Made by a program: the position numbers and the translations under genes
The notes under the pieces: generated by a model
What the model was told of the DNA's origin: nothing
The model's database searches: none
The model's input: the letters and a program-made list of their open reading frames with translations, nothing else
Shown: one piece after another, positions 23,901 to 35,660 of the stretch
Layout of the letters: every line of letters begins with the position of its first letter
Numbering within the stretch: position 1 is the first letter of the stretch
Source: Moniliella sp. 'wahieum'
Taxonomy: Eukaryota > Basidiomycota > Moniliellomycetes > Moniliellales > Moniliellaceae
Assembly (NCBI GenBank): GCA_003971905.1
Contig: RSEE01000106.1
Coordinates: 62,001 to 126,000, forward strand
Reading direction: 5' to 3'
Length of the DNA stretch: 64,000 nt

Positions 23901-25146
23901 TCCCTGTGCGAGGCGTCGAGGCCGAGGCCCGGCCCGAGCGCGAGGGCGAGCGCGACGTGGGACAACTCCCCCTCCCACTCAGGGTAGCCTTACGTCGTGG
24001 TCTAGCCTGGGCACGGACCCGGCCCGGTCGGACGTATCGACGTACCCCCGTTCGTCTGAGGCTGCCTTGCCCTCACCGGCGGTCATGACGGAGCGTACCA
24101 GTGGACAATCGGCCGAAGCGCAGGCGGGCGATACGCCGATGGCAAGTGGGCAGGACAGTGCGTCAACCAACTCTCTGGGTGTCACTTTGGGCTCGCCTGT
24201 GGCCTGGTCCCGTTCCCGCGAGGCAGGAATGCCGTTTCGACTTCAGCTTCGTCTCAAAGTCAAAGCCAAGGCCCGGGGATGGAAGTAGATTCGACTTACC
24301 CCCTTCCTCCGGCACCACCACCTCGGGCTCAGGCTACGACCCGTCGCTTCTCTCATCGGCGTACGGGTCCGAGTACAGTTCGCACTCCGGCCCAGCCTCG
24401 AGCTTGGCCACGCTCGGCACACTGAGTCAGCGCTCCCACTTATCTGGGGTACCCATTACCCCTACCTCTGGACCCCCGCGGTCCGTTGGCTCGTCCTGCT
24501 CGCCCACCCAGTCCATCTCGCCGCTCAGCGGCACCGCAGCACCTACCCTGCTCTCTGCGCCGCCACCAGCACCCACATCTGCATCTGCCCACACAGGATC
24601 CAGCCCTGCTGCAACAGTGGCGGGGTACCGACCGCCCCGGTGGACAAGTCTCTGCCCACTGCGCCGGCGGAGAGTTATGGCTCGCCGTATAGGACGGGGA
24701 GGATGGGCGAGCCGGATGGGTACGACGATCAGGACGGGTACGATGACGTGGCGAGGAGTGGGGTGACGGCGTTGCTCGAGGGCAGTAAATGGGATACGGC
24801 TGGTGCGTATCGGTACGGAGAACCGTTGATGGACATTGAAGAGCGGTCTTTGGAGCGATCGTCGCAGGCTGGTCGGTCGGCGTGGTCCGGGGCTGGAAAC
24901 GGGTCTGGGAGCGGGAGTGGGACTGGGAGCGCGACTGGCCCAGGGGATGAGCTTGTCCCGTCAACCGACTGGCGCGACGGTCGCACAGCCGCAAGTCGTA
25001 CTTCACTTTCTTCCCATCCGTCCGAGTTGGACGAAGGCCATCAACCGGTCTGGCGACCTTCGCCCCGCGTACGCACAGCTACCCAAAAGGCCCTCGGACG
25101 ATTGCACCAGCAAGAGCATGAGCAAGTTCAGTTGCCGCACTACTGA
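20922..25146 (+). CDS. Long Ser-rich single-pass membrane protein, sensor-like
   Basis: I do not recognise the family. The gene opens with MAMRCLVCFASFAAPA, a possible signal peptide. A low-complexity Pro/Thr/Ser/His-rich ectodomain follows (for example TTRTTVTVVRA and TYATTEYTIVYNTLPSD), interrupted by a 68-bp intron (21713-21780, GTACGT donor). A Ser/Ala-repeat stalk leads to one transmembrane helix, IVGIALGSFFGALALLGLL and on (22544-22621), flanked by a YRRRRRQR stop-transfer block. The cytoplasmic part is about 800 residues, disordered, with blocks such as VAADYATPTSNSSFVSPTGP, GVDEPLELLSVPE, YDPSLLSSAYGSEYSSHSGP and a C-terminus EHEQVQLPHY. The architecture (Ser/Thr stalk, one helix, Arg stop, long tail) is that of Mid2/Wsc-like surface sensors, but no Cys-rich WSC domain was found. 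Frame jumps occur at least five times. Confidence 0.6.
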
Positions 25147-25989
25147 GTAAACTGATTCCACCCCCTCCGTCGGGCACACTTAGTTTTCTTTCTCCCCTCG
25201 GATCGGACCTCGCGCTCCGTCCGAGTCCTACTTCGCCCGCCAACCAACGTCCGGTTGGTTGTTCGCACTCTGTGTCAATAATTCTGTATGGTGTTACATG
25301 GTACATGGTTAGAACATGTTACGTGTGGCATGCACATCATGATGGTATGCATGCCGTTTCTATGTCCGTCTGTTTGCATGGGAAACCGGTCCGGTTAAAG
25401 TTAGGGATTCGGGCCAGTTGTACTATACAGAAGGCGCACGGGAACGAGATGGAGGGGAGGACCTGGACTAGGGGGTTAGCGGTGGATGGTGGGAGTGTTG
25501 GCACGGTCCTACTACGACTAGTAGGTAGTTAAGGTTTGGTCCAGACTCAGCGGATTGCGAGCATATACTACTTCGCCACACTACATTACGATACACGACA
25601 TGCACCCAGAGTAACGATACAGAGTACGTGGCAGCGACGAAAGGCAAGGAGCATGTTTCAACAGCCGTCGTCCAGGGAACGGTGGATCGTGGATACAATC
25701 CGATAGCACAATCCAGATAGCACACGTGCACAGAGCAAGGGCAAGAGCAGGGCAAGAAGACGGTTGGTAAGGGCAAGGGCAAGGGGCAAGGGCAAGATGC
25801 GAGCAGGGATAAGAGGACCGTAGTCGGTCCGACTCAGGGCGCCAAGTAAGGGCGCGCACCGGTGGGGTGGGAAGGGGGATAGGAGAGATAGGAGAAAAAG
25901 AAGAATAGAGGTGGGCTGTACCGTTGCTCGGTCGGGGTAGGTGCCTAGTGATCCATGTAGTGAGTCATGTAGTGATCCATGATGTATGG
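25147..25989. other. Convergent 3' spacer
   Basis: It lies between the stops of the membrane-protein gene and white collar 1. It is lower in GC at 25260-25620, with a GGGCAAG-type run near 25740-25795. No gene seen. Confidence 0.5.
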
Positions 25990-26020
25990 TTAAAGTGCAC
26001 TGCCCGATCCAGAGCCGGAG

Positions 26021-26058
<38 letters not shown>

Positions 26059-29000
26059 GCAAGTGGTACTGGACAGGTCGCGGGAGAGGGTGGAAGCGGA
26101 GGAAGGGTTGAGAGACGAAAGGTACCCCGTACTAAGAAGGGAAAAGATTTGTTCGACTCGGTCTGTCCTGATGTCATATCGTACGGACGAAACGTGTCGC
26201 CAAAGGAGAATGGTGTGTCGGACTTGACTTCCTTCCCGTTCTCTTCTGGCGCAAGAACGACGTGGCACTGGTAGACTCGGTACTTTCACACGCGGTCCGA
26301 GCATATCGGAAGATAGGGTGGATCGAGTTCCAGAGCGAGTGCCAGAGCCAGAACCAGGGTTGGACAGGGAAGCCGAGTCGGAAGAGCGACTGTCGGCACT
26401 ACCATCGCCTGAGGAGGAACGGGTACAAAGTGGGGCGCCTTGGAGCGGGGCGAACGGTCCGCGCTCGCCCGGTTGCGGCTGCAGAGCATGATACAGCATC
26501 TCCCGAATAAGCGTATCGCTCAACGGAGCGTTTTTGGGAGAGCGGCGTCCGCGTCTGCCGGGCAGAGAAGGGTCGAGCAACGAAGGATAATTCGGACGAG
26601 AAATAAGACGGTTCTTATGAGCTACGAAGATCTTCTTTCAGTCGACGGTTGATGTTCTTGAGCAGGTGCAGTTCGTAGTACCAGCACTCGATCCACGGAG
26701 GGGCGCCATCTCGGAGAACACGTTGGTCTGGCCCGCTTCTTCACTGGTGACGTCGGCTTTGTCGGGTGAGAGGAGCGTGTTGGGCGGAAGCTCGTCAATC
26801 TGTTGAGTTGTTGCACGGGCCATGTGCATCCAAACGCTCACGTGTGGCGAAGCATGGATCGTCTCGTGTTCCACCAGCGGCTGGGATACAGGCTGGACAC
26901 AATCCACATTTTCTGTCCTTCGCCCGCGCGCAAGGTATGCAAGACAGATGTGGGATGGGCAGTGCGGACAGCTTGCTGCAGCGCCAAAGCTGCATCGGCC
27001 TCGCACACCTCCTTAAACTTCTTGCCCATCAACGCGTGGGGTGGCACACGCAGCACATTGGCCACGGCGACAGGACATTGAGGAACAATCCATCTGTTGA
27101 CACACGAGCCCAAAAGCCAAGCTGGGTCGAAGCCATTCGGGTCATCACAGTCTCATTGAGATGGTAAACAGGGCGCGGGCGTCCGGTAGACACGACCACC
27201 TTTCGGCCCTTGCCTTGCTCGAGGTGCAGTTTGCCCAATGACTCGATCCAACGGTACGAGTTGTTTTTGCACCGCATACGGAACAGAAGGTTGACTGAAG
27301 GTGCTGCGTCGCGCTGGTTCCGCCCGCGACGGTGAGGAGCCGCACGGACCGACGCGGCAATAGACGCATTCGAAGTCGAGTCCTTCAGCTCACGGAACAC
27401 GGGCACCACATCGGACGGATGGGTAAAGTCGGCAATCGAGCAGCCAATCAGGTCGGAAGGTGTGAAGCCGAGAATGTGTTCGACGGAAGGAGACACATAA
27501 AACATCGTCCCTTTCAAGGATAAGACAAAGGTAAGGTCATGGGCATTCTCGAGAACCAAGCTGGCCCACGCGGGCTCCTCCAATTTACCCTTGACAGCCT
27601 TGGTCACCTTCTCGGCATTGTCAAGTTTGCGCTCAATCGCCAACTGTTCCGGAGTGAGGTTGACCATCGCAGTGCCCCACGATCCACGCGGGGAAAAGAG
27701 GTGCGAGGAATCAGTCGTGAGGGCCCCGACACCAGGTGCTGCAGGTGTGACGGCCGAGTAATTGACAAAGTACGATCCGTCAGGCATCTTCTCCACAATC
27801 GATCCGGGCTGCTCGACCAGGTCAATCTGGAAACCAACCATGTATTTGGTCCGCCCCGGATCGTCCCATGTGATGGGCACAATGGTGACAAGGTTGATAA
27901 ACGGTTGACCGTCCTTGCGGTAGTTGATCAAGCTGGCTTGGCACTCTTTGTTCTGAGCCAAAAACTTGGCCAGGTGTTCAACGGCTTGGTGATCCGTCGA
28001 AGACCGCGCAGAGCCTTTTTGCACAAGCCCACCAGGGGCTTGGAGGAAACGGCAATTGCGTCCAAGGACCTCGTGTTGCTGGTAGCCCGTAAGACGGAGG
28101 AACGTGTCCGAGCAATAAACAATCGGTTGGTCCGGTCTCTCTACATCCACAATGGTAAAGGAGCAGGACGGGTCAACCGGGCCAATGCTGACGATCGGGT
28201 TCGGCCGCGAGGCAACCTTGATAAGCGCTTTGAGAATGTCGAACCCAGACGCAGAGTAAGGATGCTGAGGCAACTGGGGCGACATGTCACTCGGCTGCTT
28301 GGCCTCCGTATCGGGACCGTCAGCAATGCCCTGCATGACGGAAGTGGCGGGGATGGGTGCCCAGCCCTCCTGCGGCGAGGGGTTAGTGGTGTCCATAGAT
28401 GAAGAGTAGGACGGCTGCAGTGGCAAGGTAGGCGTCACCTCCATCGTCCGCGCGGCTCTGGGGCGGGGGTTGGAAATCAGGAGTAAAGCCAGTGGAGGAC
28501 GCGGTGCGTTTCTGTTGAGAAGAGACGGGATGGGACATCTGTTGCTCCACCTCGGCTTGTTGCTCAAGCCGCTTCTGGCGGCGACGCTCTTGCAGCGATA
28601 GCGGCGGTTGCCCCTCGGTCATATTGGTAGGGGTACCTTTGCCAGGGATTGGCGCGCGGGGAAGCGATTGTAAGCCAAGACGGTTGTGGGCCAGGCTGCG
28701 ATGGTATTGGAGGATACGCTGATGGTAGCCCGAGTCGATTGACATGGGCATCGCGTGTTCCATCATCGCTTGGTGCAGTGGCGGGGCAGACGCAAATGTG
28801 TCGGACGAGATAGGCACTGTGCCTTGACCAGTGCGTGCGAGATCCAACGGCTGGCCCTGTTGAGAGCAGGTGCCGAGGGCGGTACACCATGGGAGCCGAA
28901 GGCCGAGGGTCATATGTCCCATACGGTCGGGCCGGGGCATGGAGCCAGCAAAGTCGGTGCCAGGGCCAACGACAAAGCCAAAGTCGGCCATGGAGGAAGG

Positions 29001-29223
29001 GGCAGGCCAAAGAGGGGCGTGGTGCCGTAGGAATGTGTTCGGGATCAAACTGAGTCATGTTGACATCAAACAGAGACGAAACATTGTCGGGGCCAAGATC
29101 TGAGCCACTGAGGGAGGGCATCATTGACGGGGTCAAGCCAGAGTGGGGGTGACCGAAAGTAGGAGCAGAGCTTTGATTCATGTTCAAAAAGGTGGACAGT
29201 TCGGTGTGCTGGTGATCGGTCAT
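25990..29223 (-). CDS. WC-1: White collar 1 blue-light photoreceptor (LOV-PAS)
   Basis: This is a flavin-binding photoreceptor and transcriptional regulator that pairs with WC-2. The N-terminus (MTDHQHTELSTFLNMNQSS) is disordered with a basic SLQERRRQKRLEQQAEVEQQ helix. The LOV domain (about 28240-27800) contains IVYCSDTFLRLTGY and GRNCRFLQAPGG, whose Cys (codon near 28054) is the photo-adduct residue, then FINLVTIVPI. PAS-B (about 27530-27340) has FYVSPSVEHILGFTPSDLIG, and a third PAS block (about 27110-26920) has LRVPPHALMGKKFKEVC. A short WYYELHLLKNINRRLKEDL helix follows at about 26680-26620. I see no GATA zinc finger, as is usual for basidiomycete WC-1. After a frame jump the C-terminus probably runs on (NRLISRPNYPSLLDPS) to a Gly-Ser dipeptide tail ending at 25990; without that jump it would stop at 26615. 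At least four other jumps occur. I saw no intron. Confidence 0.88.
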
Positions 29224-31787
29224 GGTGAGGGAGGACAGAAAAGGGGGAGTGGGGGGAGCGGGGACGGTTGAGATGGTACAAACAATCGAGACGGAGCGGT
29301 ATCAGACGCCAATGAAAAACCAAGTCGCAAGATCAGTCGGGTAGCAAGCAGCGTAACAAGAGATGCTGGCTCTGAGCAAATATGAGCGAGCAGAATACAG
29401 ACGCTGAGGAGGAGGGACGGAGGGGCGAAACGCAGGTGGTCACCAGAAAGGAGAAAGACCTTGACGGTATCCTGTTGAGAGCGGCACGCAAGAGTAACGA
29501 CGGTCAGTCAAGCTGCTGGCAGGGGGAGGGCATGAAGTACGCACGGAAGGTCAACGAGAAAGGTGTAGGATGCGGACGATCAGAGACCCATGTACGAGTG
29601 ACACAAAGAGAGCCCTACGGGAGTATGGGCGGGGCGTTCGAGACGGCGGGTGGGGAAGAACGCGAATCGGACGGCGGGGGAGGTGGAGGGGGGTAGCGGA
29701 AGAGGCAGAGGCAGAGGCAGAGACGGAGGGAGAAGGGGGAGGGAAATGCGCCCTTAGATGTCAGGAAGAGCTGACGGACGCGGTGGCACAGCGGCGGCGG
29801 AAGGGCGGCGGCGGTGACGGGGGCGGAGGGGCGGGCGGTGTAGTGACTAGTCGCGAGGCACCAGTTCAACGTGCAGTACGTTTACTGGTCAAGCGGCGGG
29901 GGGCGGGGGGGTGGGTGCGCAGGGACGCAGCCAGGAGCCCAAGGAGGACGGGCGGGACAGGCGCGGCGGTGGCGGCGCGGCAGAGGAGGCGGCGCAGACA
30001 GCAATGACGGCACGGGTGGGGAGGAGAAGTGGTGGCGGCAGACCAAGGGCGGTGGCGTCAACGCAGGCAAGGCACAGTGGCGGCCGGCTGAAGCTTGAAG
30101 CCTCGCCGGTCACCGGTCGCTGCGCATTAGTCACTAGCCACTAGTCACTGGCGCCGTTCCCTGCTCGATCTCAGATCTCACGCGTCACGCCTGCCCCAAA
30201 GCTGAAACTTGAGCTGAGCACTGCGGCGCTGGCACTGCCCCCATGCGGCCATCGCAGCTGCTCGCCGCGTCGCGCAGCAGCAGTGTGCGGGGGGCACTTG
30301 CCGGGTGCGGCACCCAGCGCTCTGCGGGCATCTGCGCCATCACGCGTGCGATGTCACCCGTGTCACATGTGTCACCAGTGTCACCGCAGCGCGTCACATT
30401 TGGCAGACGGTGGCATGGCGCCAGCGCCGTGCACCCTTCCCCCCCCAGGGGAGGCACACTGGCCTGGTGCGCTCCAGGCAAGGGAAGGTGCGTGGGCAGT
30501 GTGGACGGGTGGCTGCGCTGGTGCGGGGACCGCCACCTGCGATCTGGCAGATCGGGCGTGTGTGATTGGGCCGCTGCCGGCGTCGTCGCGGGTGCCGTCT
30601 CGTGCGGGCTGCGGTGCCGGGGACGGGGCGACTGGGCCCGAGCAGGCGCTGGCGCACTGGGCCCCTGCGCCCGCGGGTTGAAGCGCGGTAGGCGGTATGT
30701 ACAAGTACGCGAGGACATGGTATAACCTATAACCCCCTGGCCACACTTGCCCCCTGCCGCACACATCGCCCATCGAAAAAAGAGCATCGGCCATCGGCCA
30801 TCGCCTGTCCCATGTCCCACCCATCCCCTCTTCCCTCGGCACTGGAAGCTTGACTAGACTCTTCACTCGACTCGCCCCATCTTGCGCTCCCCTCGCTCGC
30901 ATCTGGACCCACAACCACACTCCCAACCCACCTCCCGTGGCCAAATCCAAGCGCACGAGCCACCCGCCCTGCCGTCGCACACTCTCAGTACTTCGCTCAC
31001 TCGACTACACGAACTGGTTGCATATTTCCCTCCGCACCGGCGCTGGGCCGCCAGCGCCATCCCACCTCCCCCAAGCTGTAGAGTACAGAACGGTTGCAGG
31101 GTACATGTCAAGTTTCCACCTGTTGCCACTTCCACCTGGCTCTGTCCACCTGTACCGTAGACGCAGTCCTCACGGAGATTTAGCTGGGTATGCGGAGAGA
31201 CTTTTAGCACCAATGCACTTGCATTTATTAGGAAACCAATTCGTCCAAATACGTCGGGCTTGTGGACAGCCCCTCACCCGCATGGGCCGAGCTCAGCAGT
31301 TTCGCGGTGGGGGTCTGGCACAGGACGACAAGAAGCCACAAAGAGAGAGAGAAAGAGAGAAAGAAAGAGCCAACGAGACAAAGGGATAAAGGAACGGAGG
31401 GAGGCAGTGGGACAGAAGGAGCGAAGGATAGATGGAAAGAGCGTTGTGGGCAGGAAGGAAATGAGGCAATGGTAGGAACGTAGGCGAGGGGGAGGGAGGG
31501 GTATATCCCACAGAGCGCGGGAGGCGACCTTGTTGCTGACTGTATGGGGGCGGAGGGAGGGGGAAGAGGGGCCTCGGGTGTGACCAACGTGGCTTGACAA
31601 CACGCGGGCTCCAATGCGTCGGGGACTAAAGATAGCATGGCTTAGCACACGGCACGACCAGACACGACCAGACACGACAGGACACGACACGGCACGAGAT
31701 GACACCAGGTAGGAAGAACCAACGGAACGGAAGGAAGTAAGTCCATCGATGAAATCACCAATCATCAATCATCAATCGCATCTGAAA
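29224..31787. other. 2.5-kb spacer upstream of WC-1
   Basis: It holds the WC-1 promoter (right of 29223) and the 3' side of the chitin synthase gene. GC-rich open frames on both strands lack motifs and intron support. Polypurine runs lie at 29680-29750 and 31330-31500, and ACGACCAGAC-type repeats lie at 31650-31700. I see no gene. Confidence 0.5.
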
Positions 31788-34700
31788 TCATGACTTGCGG
31801 CACGGCATGCGGATCAAGCGGGTGGACCAAAAGACGAAGAACCCACAGAACTTGAAAAAGGAAAGACCAAACGTCGTCCACAGCAGGGCCTGCAAAAAGG
31901 AGCAAGGAGGGTAGGGGTTGGGTTAGTAACGTGGATCATAAGAGGCGGAGAGGGGAGACAAGAGAAGAGGAGAGAAGAGGAGAAGAGGAGACGTACCTTA
32001 AAGTAGTATCCTTGTGTTCTTTGTTCTTCAGCCTTGATCTGCTTGTTCGTCTCGTTGTAGTGCAGGCCAGCCAAGTTCTGAATGGTCACCGTCAAAGCGC
32101 CATTGCACAAGATCCAAAAGATAACGAGGCGCGTGCGGAACGTCTTATTGCTATCGTCCATCGTTGGTTTTTCCTTATGCTGCACCACGACCACGGGCGC
32201 GACGGCACGTTGAACCACCTCACGGAAATGGGCATCAATGTCCTCTTGTTCTTGTTCCACCTCCTCCACCGTCCCATCGGGCGCAGTGGCCTTCTTGGTA
32301 TCCACTGACGGCAGTACATCCGCCTTGTCCGACCCTTTTGTGCCCCAACTCACATCGTGCAAGTTGCAAAAGGCGTAGACGTTGAGAATGTTGATCAAGC
32401 TCGGTGCGATGGCCATGTACTGGGGGAAAGAGGTGATCATGTGCCATGGGTCAAGGTACATGATCGAAGCAAGCAGGTACACCCCGAACGTAGCGATCAA
32501 ACTGGCAATCAACACTGTGGTCGATTGTGCATTCGTCATGATTACTGACCAAAACGATTGCGCACCATCGATTTGATTGGCTAGGTTGCGCAGCATGTCC
32601 ACCGTCAGCCAAAGCGATACGACAATCAGGTACATGCCCATCACGGCAAAGACGAAAAAGGAAAGAATGTAGAGCCGCGTCTCGGCCTTGGGACGATTAC
32701 CGAGCGCAAGCACGAACTGAAGGATTAGGAAAACATAGACCCATTCACACCCTAGGTTGACCCAGTGTAGCACCGTCAGCAGCGTCTCGCTCGCCGAGTG
32801 CAGAATGTTGTCGGGAAGAAACTGAATGATGATGGAAAACGTCAACCAGTAGTTGGCCAGCGAAAACCACGTAACGACCAGGACGACCAAGTTGTACAGC
32901 GCTTGAATGTGAAGGAAGAAAATTCGAATGATGTTGTGGCCCGATTGGTACACCTTCCAGAAATGGATCAAGGAGTAAATCGACGCTGCAAACGAACCGT
33001 TGAGCCAGCGCCGCCGCTGACTGATCAGCTCGGCAGCCCCCTCAGGTACATCCGTTTCGCCCTTGGCGTTCTTTACGTACCCGAGCGTCCAACGGTCTCC
33101 GCGCTTAAACACCAATTCAAAGCACAAGATCCGGTCTTCAGCTAGGAACATGTTCTTGGTGAAAATGCCCATCCCGTGCAACCCCTTTTTGCCCAACCGG
33201 TCGGCCAACGTATGGTCGCCATGAAAGTACTGCTGCAACGGACGACCCTGAATGGCGCGGTACCGATACGCACTAAACGCACCGGGCAAGACGGAGACGT
33301 AACCAAATGCACTTTCCAACGGCTTGTCGAGAATGTTGCTCATCTTGTACTCAAAGTTTTGCGCCGCCACGAGCGGGTTGAGCAACTTGCGTCCACCCTT
33401 GATCATGGCGTGAATCTCACCACAGCATCCACCCAGGTGGCGGTTGTTGTACATTGCTTCCCATAGGTAATACAAACTTTTGGGACTGGGCTTGGTGCCC
33501 GCATCGAGCAAGATGCATGTCTCGGGTTCGAGATGGCGCCCGAGCGCATTAAACAGCCATCGATGCGAGTTGATTTTCTTCGAGTTTTTTTGCTTGAGGC
33601 AAAAGATCATCTGGACAGGCACCAAGTTGGACTCGTCCGAGCCATGCGGTTGGACCAACGAAGGTTTGGGATCCACAGAGAGTTGGGTCGTGTACTCGAA
33701 TATATGAGCGACCGTTTCTTTCCCATCGACTTGGCGTTTCATCACTCCGTCCTGGTACACCCCGACTGTCGCCAGCAGGTCCAGCACTTCCTTGTCGCAC
33801 GGATCAATACCATCAAAGATGAGCGAAACAACGATCCGTTGCCAGCCCGGACGACCTTCCTCAGCGGACCGCCGCCAAAACTTGGACGATTTCGACTTGC
33901 AAATGTCCCGAATGTTCAGCATGACTCCATGCAACGTACGCGCCACCAACACCCGGTCCTCATTGTAGTACGTGATGGCAATTAGGATCTCTGTGTCGCG
34001 GCCATACAGATCCGACGCACGTAACGTCCATCCGTTCTCCTTTGTAAAATCATCCGGATCACACGTCGCGGCAGTATAGCGCATATGGGTATACTCGGTC
34101 GTCTTGTTTCCCTGTGTCCACTTGGGCTCAAACGAGTTACGAATCGCCGTTGGTACACGGTGCTCCACAATCCAATGCCCCTTGGTAAGTTTGACCCGAC
34201 GTGTCATGCCGCGCTTGGGCAGGTTTTGCCGTTGCGCCCAGGCAACTTGCGACTCGACCTGCGACGCACTGTCTCCAGGACCGACGACCGACGAGCCAGG
34301 ACCAGCGGGGTAGCCGTACGGGCTCATAGGGCCTGCCGGGGGCAACGTCGACCCTCCGTCGTGCAGACTAATCCGGGCAAGGAGAAGGAGAAGGAGAAGG
34401 ACAAGGGCAAAAAGAGTGTGTGTCAGTTAGCACGCAGCAAACGGGGAGGGAGGGAGGGGGGTTGCAGCAAGGACAATCCACGTACCCATAGTAAACCTGG
34501 CGGGGAGCCTGGGGCGGGTAATTGATTTCCATCGATGTCATCTTTTCCAGTGGCGGGCCCTTTTCCGAGAGGGGGATATGAGTCTCATCGTCGTACCCTT
34601 CGCCATAGCCAGCGAAGGAGGCATCCTGGTACCCGTACCCACCAGCTAGGGCGTGGGCCGGCTGACCGTACACGGGCGACGGCGATGGCGACACAGCGCG

Positions 34701-34878
34701 ACGACCAGGACTGCGGATAGGACTGCGGATGGGGCTGCGGCCAGGACTGCTGTGCGGCGAGTAGGTCTGCGACGGCGCGGCGTACGGCGCAGCGGGCGGA
34801 GGGAGCGGCGCCCCCCCACATGGGCAGCTCCGTGTTGTACTGGTCGTCGACGGGCGCGTAGCGCTGTTGGCGACTCAT
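31788..34878 (-). CDS. Chitin synthase, division 1 (class I-III type)
   Basis: This plasma-membrane enzyme makes chitin from UDP-GlcNAc. Three exons fit: 34486-34878, 31997-34367 and 31788-31889, with introns of 118 and 107 bp, both with GTACGT donors. The N-terminus is Ser/Pro/Tyr-rich. The catalytic core has [19 protein letters not shown], the EDR triad (codons near 33139) and [13 protein letters not shown] (near 33010), the processive-glycosyltransferase signature. About seven transmembrane helices follow, with the division-1 signature [17 protein letters not shown] (near 32340). The last exon adds a final helix, [18 protein letters not shown], and ends RMPCRKS. The core is uninterrupted for 2.4 kb. 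The summed exons exceed a multiple of three by one base, which fits one extra base in the seven-C run at about 34808. Length is about 955 residues, normal for the family. The exact class is not decided. Confidence 0.95.
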
Positions 34879-35660
34879 GAGCAGGGGAGGAGGGGGGTGG
34901 TGGTGGTGGTGGTGGTAGTGGTGGTGGAGCAGACGGGTTGAGCGTGCCTAGGCTTGCGCCGTGCGGATGCGCTGATGTTGGGGCCCAGGCTGGGCTTTCT
35001 GCGTGTGGGTTTGGGTTCGGGCTTGGGCCGCAGAAGAGCCGCCGAGTCGGACCAGGGTTCCTGGCACGTGGAGCAGTGCGCGCGCAGCCACAGCGCCAGT
35101 GTGCTGTACGCCATGCCACGGCCGCTGGGCCAGTGCTTGCCCGCGCCGCGGCGCCTCGGCTGCCCGGGCGCCACTGGCAGGCAGAGCCCCCCTGCAGCAT
35201 GCCACCCCTTGTCGCCTCTACACTTCCCTACTGCCTGGACGCGGATAGGTCGCAGTAGACTGCACGCCCACGATCCACCCACCCTGCGCCCCCCTGCGGA
35301 GCCCTGCGCCCCCCTGCGCTGCGCTGCTGCGCTTCCAGACCAACACCGGCCGATCGCCACGGCACGCCCCTTGGCTGCCCCCTGCCTCGAGCCCGAACCC
35401 CCACTGGGCGCTACGCTTTGAAATTTACGCTCAACGGTAAGCTTCTGCGGTATGTATTTGATCGGAGGTCTATGATGGATGATACACGATGATCGATGAT
35501 CAATGGTCCTGCCTCCCCATGTCCCTCCGTCGGTCTCTGGCGCGGACGATGTGTATGGATGTGGATCTGGATGTGGATCTGGATTTGGATCTGCAACGAA
35601 GCTAGCTCGACGTGCCGTCCGCTTGCCTACGCCTGGGCTTGTCCCATATCACCGCGCAGG
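34879..35660. other. Chitin synthase promoter region
   Basis: It lies between the transhydrogenase stop and the chitin synthase start, both on the minus strand. A GGT/GGTGGT run at 34898-34925 lies directly upstream of the start. A GGATCT/GGATGT hexamer patch is at 35555-35590. No gene seen. Confidence 0.5.

Noticed and set aside
27539-28402. 287-codon plus-strand open frame
   Set aside because: Lies entirely antisense to the LOV/PAS part of WC-1, and its Arg/Gly-rich content is the mirror of that frame in GC-rich DNA.
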